A stretch of 64,000 nucleotides of DNA from Aestuariimicrobium kwangyangense DSM 21549 (lineage in GTDB: Bacteria > Actinomycetota > Actinomycetes > Propionibacteriales > Propionibacteriaceae), in NCBI RefSeq assembly GCF_000421525.1, contig NZ_ATXE01000004.1:62001-126000 (forward strand), given 5' to 3'. The translations under genes were made by a program, and so were the position numbers. Of the stretch, positions 16,681 through 24,555 are shown piece after piece. A model generated the notes under the pieces. The model had not been told where the DNA came from. It searched no databases and worked only from the letters and a program-made list of their open reading frames with translations. Position 1 is the stretch's first letter. Each line of letters opens with the position of its first letter.

Positions 16681-17933
16681 GCGCCCAGACCGGCCGACGG
16701 GTCGACGCCGTCGTGCGGTGGTTCGTGCCCGGGCGCATCGAGGTGTTGGGCAAGCACACCGACTACGCCGGCGGCCGCTCGCTGCTGGCCGCCGTCGACC
16801 GGGGTGTGACCGTCGAGGCGAGGTTCGCGTCGGGCGACGAGTTCATCGGACGAACCGACGCCACCCCGGGCGAGGTGGTGCTGATGCGTACCGGTGAGGC
16901 ACCCCGCTCGGGCCATGGAGCATCCCTGCCCGAGGGCCACTGGGGCCACTACCTGGCCACTGTCGTCGACCGTCTCGGCTCCAATTTCGGTGCCCTGCCC
17001 CCGGCCGAGATCGAGGTCAGCTCGGACCTTCCACTGGCCAGTGGCATGTCGTCGTCATCGGCCCTCATCACCGCGATCGCCTTGGCGCTGGTCGACCTCA
17101 ACTCGATCACCGACCACCCGGCGTGGCGTGAGAACATCGCCACCCGTATCGACCTGGCCGGCTACGTGGCCTGCATCGAGAACGGCATGTCTTTCGGCAG
17201 CCTGGCGGGACATCGGGGGGTCGGAACCTTCGGTGGATCCGAGGACCACACCGGCATGCTCTGCGGCGTCACCGGCCACCTCGGTCAGTTCTCGTTCTGC
17301 CCCATCCGGGAGGAGGCCCAGATCCCCTTCCCCGACGACCTGTCGTTCGTCGTGGCCGTCTCGGGGGTGGCCGCCGAGAAGACCGGTGCCGCCCGTGACC
17401 TCTACAACCGGGCCTCACTGTCGACCCTCGAGATCGTCGACCGCTGGAACGCCCAGACCGGGCGCTCCGACGTGGTGCTCGCCGACGCCGTCGCCTCCTC
17501 ACCCGATGCTCCCGACCGGCTACGGGCCCTGGTGGCCGGCGACGACCGTCTTGCGAAGCGGTTGCACCAATTCCTCGAGGAGTCCGACCGCATCGTCCCC
17601 GCCGCTGCGGCGGCCTTGGCGGCAGGTGACCTCGTCGGGTTCGGACGACTCGTCGACCAGTCGCAGCGGTTGACCACCACCGACCTGGGCAACCAGGTGG
17701 ACGAGACCGTCGCCCTGGCCCGGTTGGCACGCGAGCGCGGCGCGCTGGCTGCCTCGGCCTTCGGGGCAGGCTTCGGTGGTTCGGTGTGGGCGCTTGTCCC
17801 CACGGTCGACGCCGAGGAGTTCGCCGCCGGCTGGCTGGCCGAGTACCGCGCGCAGTTCCCGGACGCCGGTGCCCGCGCGACCACGTTGGTCACCCGCCCG
17901 GGTGACCCGGCTCGGCCCGTCGCCATCGGCTGA
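16677..17933 (+). CDS. galactokinase-like GHMP sugar kinase
   Basis: A 418-residue GHMP kinase. The three family motifs are present: the galactokinase signature GRIEVLGKHTDYAGG near the N-terminus, the ATP loop LASGMSSSSAL at about residue 120, and GAGFGGSVWAL near the C-terminus. These are the marks of galactokinase rather than of homoserine or mevalonate kinases. The start is the GTG at 16677, which overlaps the TGA of the nucleotidyltransferase gene; a GTG three codons earlier is also possible. The coupled pair indicates a sugar salvage step feeding a nucleotide sugar. The sugar might be galactose, arabinose or another; there is no epimerase or uridylyltransferase nearby. Confidence 0.87.
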   Translation: MSAQTGRRVDAVVRWFVPGRIEVLGKHTDYAGGRSLLAAVDRGVTVEARFASGDEFIGRTDATPGEVVLMRTGEAPRSGHGASLPEGHWGHYLATVVDRLGSNFGALPPAEIEVSSDLPLASGMSSSSALITAIALALVDLNSITDHPAWRENIATRIDLAGYVACIENGMSFGSLAGHRGVGTFGGSEDHTGMLCGVTGHLGQFSFCPIREEAQIPFPDDLSFVVAVSGVAAEKTGAARDLYNRASLSTLEIVDRWNAQTGRSDVVLADAVASSPDAPDRLRALVAGDDRLAKRLHQFLEESDRIVPAAAAALAAGDLVGFGRLVDQSQRLTTTDLGNQVDETVALARLARERGALAASAFGAGFGGSVWALVPTVDAEEFAAGWLAEYRAQFPDAGARATTLVTRPGDPARPVAIG

Positions 17934-17957
17934 GCACGGCTGCCTGCAAGGTCGGTC

Positions 17958-18884
17958 TCAGATGTCCATGTCCTCATAGGATCGAGGATCCTCGATCGGC
18001 TCCAGGTGCATCGTGATCCTCAGTTCGGGCATCAGCTTCAGCAGTTCCTCGGTGACGTCCTCGACGGCGTCGTGACCCTGCTGCACGCTCCAGTCGCCGG
18101 GCACCAACATGTGCACCGCCATGAACTGTCGCCGCCCTGACTCGCGGGTGCGCAGGGCGTGGAAGATGATCTCCTCGGAGCTGAAGCGGTCGAGCAGCGC
18201 CACGATGGCCTCGTTGTCGTCCTTCGACAGCGAGGCGTCCATCAGGCCAGCGGTCGACTCGGCGATCAGGCGCCACCCGGTCACCAGGATGTTGATGCCC
18301 ACCGCGAAGGCGACGATGGCATCCAGCCGCGTCCAGTGAGTGATCACGACGAGCCCGACACCGACGATGACGCCGACCGAGGTCCACACGTCGGTCAGCA
18401 GGTGGTGGCCGTCGGCCCGAAGGGTGACCGAGCGGTGGTTGCGTCCGGCCCGGATCAGCACCCACGCCACCAGCCCGTTGATCACCGAGGCCAGCGCCGA
18501 GACGGCCAGACCGACGCCGATGTTCTCCAGGGGCTGCGGTGAGAAGAAGCGGGTGATGGCCGAGTACATGATCACCGCCGCGGCGACGAAGATCATGATC
18601 CCCTCGACCGCAGCCGAGAAGTACTCAGCCTTCGAGTGGCCGTACTGGAAGGACTTGCTGGGCGGACGAATGGCCACCTTGAGCGCGACCAGGGCGACGA
18701 TGGCCGCCACCAGGTTGACGATCGACTCGGCCGCGTCCGAGAGCAGACCGACCGATCCGGTCATCAACCAGGCACCGGTCTTGAGGGCGATCGTGACGAT
18801 CGCAGCCGCGATCGAGAGCCAGGCGAACCGACTCAGGTCTTCGGGAGCGGCGCGGTGGTGGATGGAGTCGACAGGCGTGGTCAC
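17958..18884 (-). CDS. cation diffusion facilitator (CDF) metal transporter
   Basis: A 308-residue CDF family protein that exports divalent metal cations (zinc, iron, manganese or cobalt) in exchange for protons. Six hydrophobic helices are seen in residues 25-215. Metal-site residues are in SVGLLSDAAES (helix 2) and ADGHHLLTDVWTS (helix 5), the latter with the HxxxD pair. The C-terminal cytosolic domain (from about 220) has conserved His residues. The GTG at 18884 with GGGAG 9 nt upstream is the best start; the longer frame to 19061 runs through the MarR operator region. It is transcribed towards the kinase gene, convergent with it. Confidence 0.9.
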   Translation of the reverse strand: MTTPVDSIHHRAAPEDLSRFAWLSIAAAIVTIALKTGAWLMTGSVGLLSDAAESIVNLVAAIVALVALKVAIRPPSKSFQYGHSKAEYFSAAVEGIMIFVAAAVIMYSAITRFFSPQPLENIGVGLAVSALASVINGLVAWVLIRAGRNHRSVTLRADGHHLLTDVWTSVGVIVGVGLVVITHWTRLDAIVAFAVGINILVTGWRLIAESTAGLMDASLSKDDNEAIVALLDRFSSEEIIFHALRTRESGRRQFMAVHMLVPGDWSVQQGHDAVEDVTEELLKLMPELRITMHLEPIEDPRSYEDMDI

Positions 18885-18995
18885 GTCAGCATTCTCCCAG
18901 AACTCGCGGGCCGGGACCCTCGCGGGGGTCGCCGACGAGAGACCCACCTGCGGCAGACCACTCCCCCACCCCTCAGCCGAGGGCGAACAGATTTC

Positions 18996-19012
18996 GTTTG
19001 CATCCTGCAAAC
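18996..19012. promoter_or_regulatory. MarR-type operator palindrome
   Basis: GTTTGCATCCTGCAAAC is a perfect 7-3-7 inverted repeat in the gap between the divergent CDF and MarR genes. A second weaker dyad (TTGCGGGGTGCAA, 19029-19041) follows. The size and symmetry fit a MarR dimer site, and the first half-site could also serve as a -35 element, so a bound regulator would block transcription of the marR-mfs operon. Confidence 0.65.
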
Positions 19013-19099
19013 ACCCGGCGCAAACTAATTGCGGGGTGCAATCAACGCTCCTGAGCGGCACTGGCCGCTCCGATCCATGATCCGCTCGAAGGAACCGCC

Positions 19100-19603
19100 G
19101 TGCCCACGCCTCCCGCCCGCACCTTGGGTGACCACTTGATGCGACTCGTCAAGCTGATCCAGGCCGGCAAGCACCTGATGCAGGTGCCCCACCCCGACGT
19201 GGATCCCTTCCACTACCCCATCCTGTTCCGGGTCTGGGCCGAACCCCAGAGACTCAGCGACCTGGCCCAGGCCCTGCACGCCGACGTCTCGACCACCAGC
19301 CGACAGGTCAGCCACCTCACCCAACTGGGGCTGATCGAGAAGGTGCCCGACCCGCAGGACCGCCGCGCGGCCCAACTGGGCATCACCGAGCAGGGCAAGG
19401 CCTTCGTCCTCGCCCTCCGCGCCTCCCGCAACCAGCAGTTGGACGAGGTGATGGCTGGCTGGTCCGCGGAGGACCGGGACCAGTTCACCCACCTGCTCGC
19501 CCGCTTCCTCGACGACCTCGAGGTCGGGCTGCAGCGGCTCCGCGAAGCCAAGTCCTCGGTTCCAGCATCGTCCCAGCCCACCACCGACCAGCAGGAGTGC
19601 TGA
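19100..19603 (+). CDS. MarR-family transcriptional regulator
   Basis: A 167-residue winged-helix regulator. The helix-turn-helix reads LSDLAQALHADVSTTSRQVSHLTQLGLIEK and the wing DPQDRRAAQLGITEQG. The GTG start at 19100 has AAGGAA upstream. The MFS gene begins 1 nt after its stop, so the two form an operon. A palindrome about 90 bp upstream is the likely autoregulatory operator. Confidence 0.9.
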   Translation: MPTPPARTLGDHLMRLVKLIQAGKHLMQVPHPDVDPFHYPILFRVWAEPQRLSDLAQALHADVSTTSRQVSHLTQLGLIEKVPDPQDRRAAQLGITEQGKAFVLALRASRNQQLDEVMAGWSAEDRDQFTHLLARFLDDLEVGLQRLREAKSSVPASSQPTTDQQEC

Positions 19604-19604
19604 C

Positions 19605-21263
19605 ATGACCTCCCACGCCACCGCCGAATCGGCACCAGCCAGCGCCCAGGCCGACGCCGGCCTCACCCACGCGCAGATCGTCACCATCCTGATCGGCCTG
19701 ATGACCGGCATGTTCCTGGCCGCGCTCGACCAGACCATCGTCGCCACGGCCATCCGCACGATCGCCGACGATCTGGACGGTCTGAGCCAGCAGGCTTGGG
19801 CCACCACCGCCTACCTGATCACCTCGACCATCGTCACGCCCTTGTACGGCAAGCTGTCGGACATCTACGGGCGCAAGCGCTTCTTCCTCTCCGCCATCAC
19901 CATCTTCGTCTTCGGGTCGGCGCTGTGCTCGCTGGCGGGGTCGATGTACCAGTTGGCGGTCTTCCGCGCCGTCCAGGGACTCGGCGCCGGAGGCCTGTTC
20001 TCCTTGGCGCTGGCGATCCTCGGTGACATCGTCCCCCCGCGGGAGCGCGCCCGCTATCAGGGCTTCTTCCTCGCCGTCTTCGGCACCTCGTCGGTGCTGG
20101 GCCCGGTGGTCGGTGGGTTCCTGGCTGGCCAGTCATCCATCCTCGGGGTCTCGGGCTGGCGCTGGGTCTTCCTGGTGAACGTGCCTCTCGGACTGATTGC
20201 CTTCCTCGTGGTGGCACGAACCCTGCACCTGCGTCATCGACGCCTCGACCACCGCATCGACTGGTGGGGTGCTGCGGCGCTCTCCGTCGCCGCGGTCCCG
20301 CTGCTGCTGGTGGCCGAGCAGGGCCGCACGTGGGGCTGGGGTTCATTGGACTCGATCCTCTGCTACGCCGTCGGCCTGGTCGGAATCGTCTCGTTCGCCC
20401 TCATCGAGAGGCGCATGGGCGACGAGGCTCTGTTGCCCTTTCACCTGTTCCGCAACCGCACGATCGGCATCTCGTCCATCATCTCGGTGGTGATCGGCAT
20501 CGGCATGTTCGGTGGTCTGGCCATGCTGCCGCTGTACCTCCAGATCGTCCGCGGCGCCTCCCCCACCAAGGCCGGCCTGCTGATGCTGCCGCTCACCTTG
20601 GGCATCATGACCGGTTCGGTGTTGGCTGGACAGCTGATCAGCAAGTTCGGACGCTACCGCCGCTTCATCCGCATGGGCGGGTTGCTGCTGACCGTGGGGC
20701 TGGTGCTCTTCAGCTTCCTGCGCTACGACACGGCCATGTGGAAGGTGATGCTTCCCATGATCGTGTTCGGGCTGGGGCTGGGCTTCATGATGCAGCCCCT
20801 GATGCTGGCGGTGCAGAACTCCGCCGACCGCAAGGACATGGGAGTGGCCACCTCGTCGGCCACGTTCACCCGCCAGATCGGAGGCACCCTGGGTACCGCG
20901 GTCTTCCTGTCGATCCTCTTCTCGGTGGTGCCGACCAAGTTGGCAGAGGCATTCACCAGATGGGTGCCCACGGCCGAGTTCCAGGCGGCCGTCAAGGATC
21001 CCCAGGTGATGCAGAACCCGGTCAACCAGGCCTTCGTCAAGGCGCTGCAGTCCGGCGACCGGGGCGGGCTCAACCCGTTGAGCGACAGTTCGTTCATCCA
21101 GCACTTGGACCCGCGTCTGGCCAGGCCCTTCCTCGAGGGCTTCTCGAACTCGATGAACCTCGTCTTCCTGGTGGGTGCCTGCGTCATGTTCGTGGGTTGG
21201 TTGGTGACCTTCCTGCTCCCCCACGTCGAGCTCCAGGGTGGGGAGCGCCCCGCGGCCGAGTGA
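19605..21263 (+). CDS. MFS multidrug transporter, DHA2 (EmrB/QacA) family
   Basis: A 552-residue drug:proton antiporter with about 14 hydrophobic helices. The family motifs are clear: LDQTIVATAIRTIADDL in helix 1 (DHA2 motif D1), GKLSDIYGRKRFF between helices 2 and 3 (motif A), and VFGTSSVLGPVVGGFLA in helix 5 (motif C, antiporters). It is immediately downstream of a marR gene. Likely function is export of drugs or toxic metabolites across the membrane, derepressed when the MarR protein binds a ligand. The long external loop near residues 440-500 is usual for this subgroup. Confidence 0.92.
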   Translation: MTSHATAESAPASAQADAGLTHAQIVTILIGLMTGMFLAALDQTIVATAIRTIADDLDGLSQQAWATTAYLITSTIVTPLYGKLSDIYGRKRFFLSAITIFVFGSALCSLAGSMYQLAVFRAVQGLGAGGLFSLALAILGDIVPPRERARYQGFFLAVFGTSSVLGPVVGGFLAGQSSILGVSGWRWVFLVNVPLGLIAFLVVARTLHLRHRRLDHRIDWWGAAALSVAAVPLLLVAEQGRTWGWGSLDSILCYAVGLVGIVSFALIERRMGDEALLPFHLFRNRTIGISSIISVVIGIGMFGGLAMLPLYLQIVRGASPTKAGLLMLPLTLGIMTGSVLAGQLISKFGRYRRFIRMGGLLLTVGLVLFSFLRYDTAMWKVMLPMIVFGLGLGFMMQPLMLAVQNSADRKDMGVATSSATFTRQIGGTLGTAVFLSILFSVVPTKLAEAFTRWVPTAEFQAAVKDPQVMQNPVNQAFVKALQSGDRGGLNPLSDSSFIQHLDPRLARPFLEGFSNSMNLVFLVGACVMFVGWLVTFLLPHVELQGGERPAAE

Positions 21264-21359
21264 CGAGGCTGGGGCCATCGGTGACAACAACCTGCCCCCC
21301 GGGGGAAGGATGACCGCGAATGGCGGCTCCCCTCCCACGGGGGGCAGTCGCATGTCACC

Positions 21360-21365
21360 TAGGCT
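21360..21365 (+). promoter_or_regulatory. -10 box TAGGCT, leaderless start of patatin gene
   Basis: TAGGCT, 6 nt, then ATG at 21372. Confidence 0.65.
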
Positions 21366-21371
21366 GAGGCC

Positions 21372-22865
21372 ATGTCGCGGTTCTCGTGGAGTGGACTGCC
21401 CACCTTGCCGTGGTCGCACGGCGCCAACCCCGTCGAGGGCCTCGTCCTCTCGGGAGGGGGCTCCAAGGTGAGCTTCCAGCTGGGTGCCCTGCGTTACCTC
21501 TACGAGGTGGTGGGGATCCGGCCGAGTGTGGTGGTGGGCACGTCCTCCGGTTCGATCCTGTCTGCCATGATCGGACAGAGCACCGACCCAGAGGAGCAGG
21601 CCGCCGGAGTCAGGCAGCTGGAGGGGCTCTTGTACGAACTGCGCCGTCAGTCAGACATGTTCACCGAGCGGCCTTGGTTCACCACCCTGCAGGCGCGGGG
21701 CCAGGAGTGGGTCGCGCTGCTCTCCACCGAGCGTCCGATGCCGTCCGCGCCCAAGCTGGGAGCGACCAGGAAGCGCGCCACGGACGACGATCCCCCGCTC
21801 GCGGATGAGGAACAGCTGTCCGGCCAGGCGGAGACCCTCCGGATCGCGATGGCCGAGAACACCCCCGAGACCAGCGGCTGGTCGCCCTCGGTGGTGATGC
21901 AACTGATGTCGAGCCTGCCGCGGTTACGGGGGGCGCCTTCGGATCTCGGCACCATCCTGCGGGGAGCTGAGGCGACCCGCTCGATGTACCGTCCAGGTCC
22001 CCTGCTCGAGCGGTTGTTGGACGAGCAGACGTACCGCTCCGACAAGGTCGCCTCGTCGGGCATGACGGTGCGGATCTCGACCGTCTGTCTGGAGTCGGGC
22101 GAGCTGCGATTCATGCGTCAGGACGGGCGGCTCGTCGATCGCGACGACGAAGTGGTCGGCCACGAGGTGCACGACTTCTCCCGCGGGGTACTGGCCTCCT
22201 GCTCGATCCCGGCGGTGTTCGCCCCGGTGGAGTTGGAGGGCGAGTACTACGTCGACGGGGGTGTCCGGGAGAACATCCCCGCCGAAATGGCAGCCAAGCT
22301 GGGGGTGGATCGCTGCTGGGTGGTCAGCTCGGCCGCGGTCGACAACCCTCCCAAGCACAGCTTCGCCGTCTCCTCGATCGCCCTGATCGCCTCGCGTGCC
22401 ACCGAGATCATGGCGGACGAGATCGAGCGCGACGAAATCGCCTATGCCCGCTCGGCGGGCATGCGGGTGATCGAACCGGAGGTTCCGGTGCACCAGCCGT
22501 TGCAGGTCGACCCGGGGCTGATCCGGATCAACCGGGACTACGGCTGGATGCGTGCCGCCGAGGCGCATCTCGACGTGCCGCTGGCTCAGCGGAACACCCA
22601 CCGCAGGCTGATCGAGTTGAGGTGCGAGGCGCACCGACTTGAGGCGGAGCACTTCGTCAGGAGGCGGGGCGAGCGTTCAAGGCCGACCGAGGACCAGTTG
22701 CGCGCCCTGACCGCGGTGAAGCTCGAGATCGCCGACGCCATCGGTCACGCACGACACGAGGCCCTTCCCGAGGGCCACGAGCGGTGGGCCAGCGAGTGGG
22801 AGCAGCATCCCTCCCAGCCGACGCGGCGTCCACCGTGGTTGAGTGCGGCGGGCCGCAGGAGCTGA
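21372..22865 (+). CDS. patatin-like phospholipase family protein
   Basis: A 497-residue protein with a patatin core. The oxyanion glycine run is LSGGGSKVSFQLGAL (about 28-42), the nucleophile elbow is GTSSGS (Ser in GxSxG, about residue 59) and the catalytic Asp is in DGGV (about residue 297), giving the Ser-Asp dyad of this family. Residues 100-200 form an insert rich in charged residues that is not part of the core. The C-terminal ~100 residues are Arg/Glu-rich and helical. There is no signal peptide, so it probably acts on lipids inside the cell or at the membrane. Substrate unknown. Confidence 0.87.
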   Translation: MSRFSWSGLPTLPWSHGANPVEGLVLSGGGSKVSFQLGALRYLYEVVGIRPSVVVGTSSGSILSAMIGQSTDPEEQAAGVRQLEGLLYELRRQSDMFTERPWFTTLQARGQEWVALLSTERPMPSAPKLGATRKRATDDDPPLADEEQLSGQAETLRIAMAENTPETSGWSPSVVMQLMSSLPRLRGAPSDLGTILRGAEATRSMYRPGPLLERLLDEQTYRSDKVASSGMTVRISTVCLESGELRFMRQDGRLVDRDDEVVGHEVHDFSRGVLASCSIPAVFAPVELEGEYYVDGGVRENIPAEMAAKLGVDRCWVVSSAAVDNPPKHSFAVSSIALIASRATEIMADEIERDEIAYARSAGMRVIEPEVPVHQPLQVDPGLIRINRDYGWMRAAEAHLDVPLAQRNTHRRLIELRCEAHRLEAEHFVRRRGERSRPTEDQLRALTAVKLEIADAIGHARHEALPEGHERWASEWEQHPSQPTRRPPWLSAAGRRS

Positions 22866-23057
22866 GCGGCGGTGGGCTGCCACGCCCGAGGCGCGTGGCC
22901 CGCGACGTCCCTGGCTCATCTTGCGCGGGCGGGGTCAGTGGGGGTCGGTGACCCATTCCGGCTTCCGGATCGCCCCAGCGGCAGGTTGCGGGGGCTCAGT
23001 GCCATCGAGCAGCCGGATCGGTGCACCCTCGCGCAATGACCAGCCGTGCGTGCCCGC

Positions 23058-23063
23058 TAGGAT
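23058..23063 (+). promoter_or_regulatory. -10 box TAGGAT of tRNA-Lys
   Basis: TAGGAT lies 6 nt before the first base of the mature tRNA-Lys, the same spacing seen for leaderless protein genes in this window. Transcription may therefore begin at or within a base or two of the mature 5' end. Confidence 0.5.
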
Positions 23064-23069
23064 TGGCGG

Positions 23070-23145
23070 GCCCCTATAGCTCAGTTGGCAGAGCAGTGGA
23101 CTTTTAATCCATGGGTCGCGGGTTCGATCCCCGCTGGGGGCACCA
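23070..23145 (+). tRNA. tRNA-Lys (anticodon UUU)
   Basis: A 76-nt cloverleaf with encoded CCA. Acceptor stem GCCCCTA pairs with TGGGGGC (one G-U). The D arm is AGCTCAGTTGGCAGAGC. The anticodon stem GTGGA/TCCAT encloses CTTTTAA, giving anticodon UUU, and the T arm holds GGTTCGATCC. Confidence 0.97.
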
Positions 23146-23154
23146 GCTCGCCCC

Positions 23155-23160
23155 TAGGGT
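23155..23160 (+). promoter_or_regulatory. -10 box TAGGGT, leaderless start of 23167 gene
   Basis: TAGGGT, 6 nt, then GTG at 23167. Confidence 0.6.
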
Positions 23161-23166
23161 GGTCGA

Positions 23167-23493
23167 GTGCCGTCCTACCGCGTCAGTGTCGACATCCTGG
23201 CGACGAGGCCGGGCGTGGCGCACGAGAGCGTGCTCCCCGCGGCGGAGGCAACGGTTTCCCGCACTCACCGGGTGGAGGACCGCAGCATCCAGGTCATCGG
23301 CGGGCAGCCCCAGATCCACCTGAGATTCGGCGTGGCCGCCTCGAACGACCGGTCCGAGGACGAGGACGCCGAGGCCGTCGTGCGAGCCGTCGTCACCGAA
23401 CTCGACCGGGTCGCCCACTGCGGACGATGGACCCTCAGGCGCGGACGGGGCGGCCGCTGGTTCCCGGTTCGCGCGGGATGGGCTCCCCTGTGA
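23167..23493 (+). CDS. conserved-looking small protein of unknown function
   Basis: A 108-residue protein read from a GTG that lies exactly 6 nt after a TAGGGT hexamer. The composition is mixed alpha/beta (DILATRPGVAHESVLPAAEATV, then QIHLRFGVAAS) with a very basic C-terminal end (WTLRRGRGGRWFPVRAGW). No membrane segment and one cysteine. I do not recognise a family. It sits between tRNA-Lys and the convergent NYN-domain gene. Confidence 0.6.
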   Translation: MPSYRVSVDILATRPGVAHESVLPAAEATVSRTHRVEDRSIQVIGGQPQIHLRFGVAASNDRSEDEDAEAVVRAVVTELDRVAHCGRWTLRRGRGGRWFPVRAGWAPL

Positions 23494-23503
23494 TGCCTGC
23501 CGT

Positions 23504-24493
23504 TCAGGAGGCCTCGGGCTTGGCCTTCGCCCGGCTCGCTCGCTTGGGACGTTGCGCGGTCTGATCGGCCGGCTCACCAGCCGTCGCCTTCGCGACCGTG
23601 GCTTTCGGGGCCGCAGCCTTCGCGACCGCAGCCTTCGTAGCCGTGGTTTTCGCTGGGGCCTTGGCGGCGCGCCTCTGGCGCAGGCGCACCTGTCGTCCGC
23701 TGCCATGGGTGCGGGTGTCGAGATAGGGCTGTTCGTCGACCAGGGAGCTGAGCTTGGCATGCCCGAAGTCGCGGGGGTCGAAGTCGGCATGGGCGCGGCT
23801 CAGGTGCTGGCCCACCTGGCTCAACTTGGCCCACCCGTCGTCCCCCGAGGTGGCGTTGATCGCCTTGGTGAGCACGCTCTGCAGGTTGATGGTCGGCCCC
23901 TCGGGCGCAGCGTCCGCACCGGACGAGCCGCGGTCGGCCGACTCCGGGGAAGTGGGCGCGACAGCCGTGGTCGCCGAGGCAGTTGCTGCTGCGCGGTCGG
24001 TTGCGACGGAGTCCTGCTCGGTGTCGGCCTCGGCCTGCCGCTCCTGCTCCTGCAGCACCTCGAGGAAGATGAACTGGTCGACGGCCCGGCGCAGCGACTC
24101 GGGTGTCTTGCGGCGTCCGAGCCCGAACACCCGCTTGCCTGACTCGCGCAGGCGGGTGGCCAACCGGGTGAAGTCCGAATCGGACGAGACGATGGCGAAG
24201 GCCTCGACGTTGCCCTGCCACAGCAGGTCCATCGCGTCGATGATCAGGGCGGAGTCGGTGCTGTTCTTGCCCACCGTGTTCGCGAACTGCTGCACCGGCT
24301 GGATGGCGTTGCGCAGCAGTTCCTGCTTCCAGCCGGTGAGCTGGCTTGTCGTCCAGTCGCCGTAGGCGCGCTTGACGGTCGGCACCCCATAGGTGGCCAG
24401 CTCCTCGAGCACGGCCGCTATGTGCTTGGAGGAGACGTTGTCGCAGTCGATCAGAACGGCGATCCGGGTCGAGCTGCTGGTGTCGGTGTCCAC
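23504..24493 (-). CDS. NYN-domain ribonuclease with OST-HTH/LOTUS domain and basic Ala/Lys tail
   Basis: A 329-residue protein in three parts. Residues 8-150 are a NYN (limkain-b1/PIN-like) nuclease domain: LIDCDN (Asp16, Asp18), the acidic NSTDSALIIDAMDLL near 78, and VSSDSDF near 105 provide the metal-binding acids. Residues about 205-280 match the OST-HTH (LOTUS) RNA-binding fold (LQSVLTKAINATSGDDGWAKLSQVGQHL). The last ~55 residues are Ala/Lys/Pro repeats (TKAAVAKAAAPKATVAKA), like histone H1 tails of actinobacteria, and probably bind nucleic acid. A Ser/Thr/Ala linker separates the first two parts. The start is a GTG 6 nt after a TAGGGT box. Likely RNA turnover; target unknown. Confidence 0.85.
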   Translation of the reverse strand: MDTDTSSSTRIAVLIDCDNVSSKHIAAVLEELATYGVPTVKRAYGDWTTSQLTGWKQELLRNAIQPVQQFANTVGKNSTDSALIIDAMDLLWQGNVEAFAIVSSDSDFTRLATRLRESGKRVFGLGRRKTPESLRRAVDQFIFLEVLQEQERQAEADTEQDSVATDRAAATASATTAVAPTSPESADRGSSGADAAPEGPTINLQSVLTKAINATSGDDGWAKLSQVGQHLSRAHADFDPRDFGHAKLSSLVDEQPYLDTRTHGSGRQVRLRQRRAAKAPAKTTATKAAVAKAAAPKATVAKATAGEPADQTAQRPKRASRAKAKPEAS

Positions 24494-24499
24494 AGGTTC

Positions 24500-24505
24500 A
24501 CCCTA
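24500..24505 (-). promoter_or_regulatory. -10 box TAGGGT, leaderless start of NYN gene
   Basis: On the minus strand TAGGGT, 6 nt, then GTG at 24493. Confidence 0.6.
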
Positions 24506-24555
24506 GTGGGGCTTCCGAGCCCGGGGCCCAGCACCCCACAGCTCGACCTCCCTGC

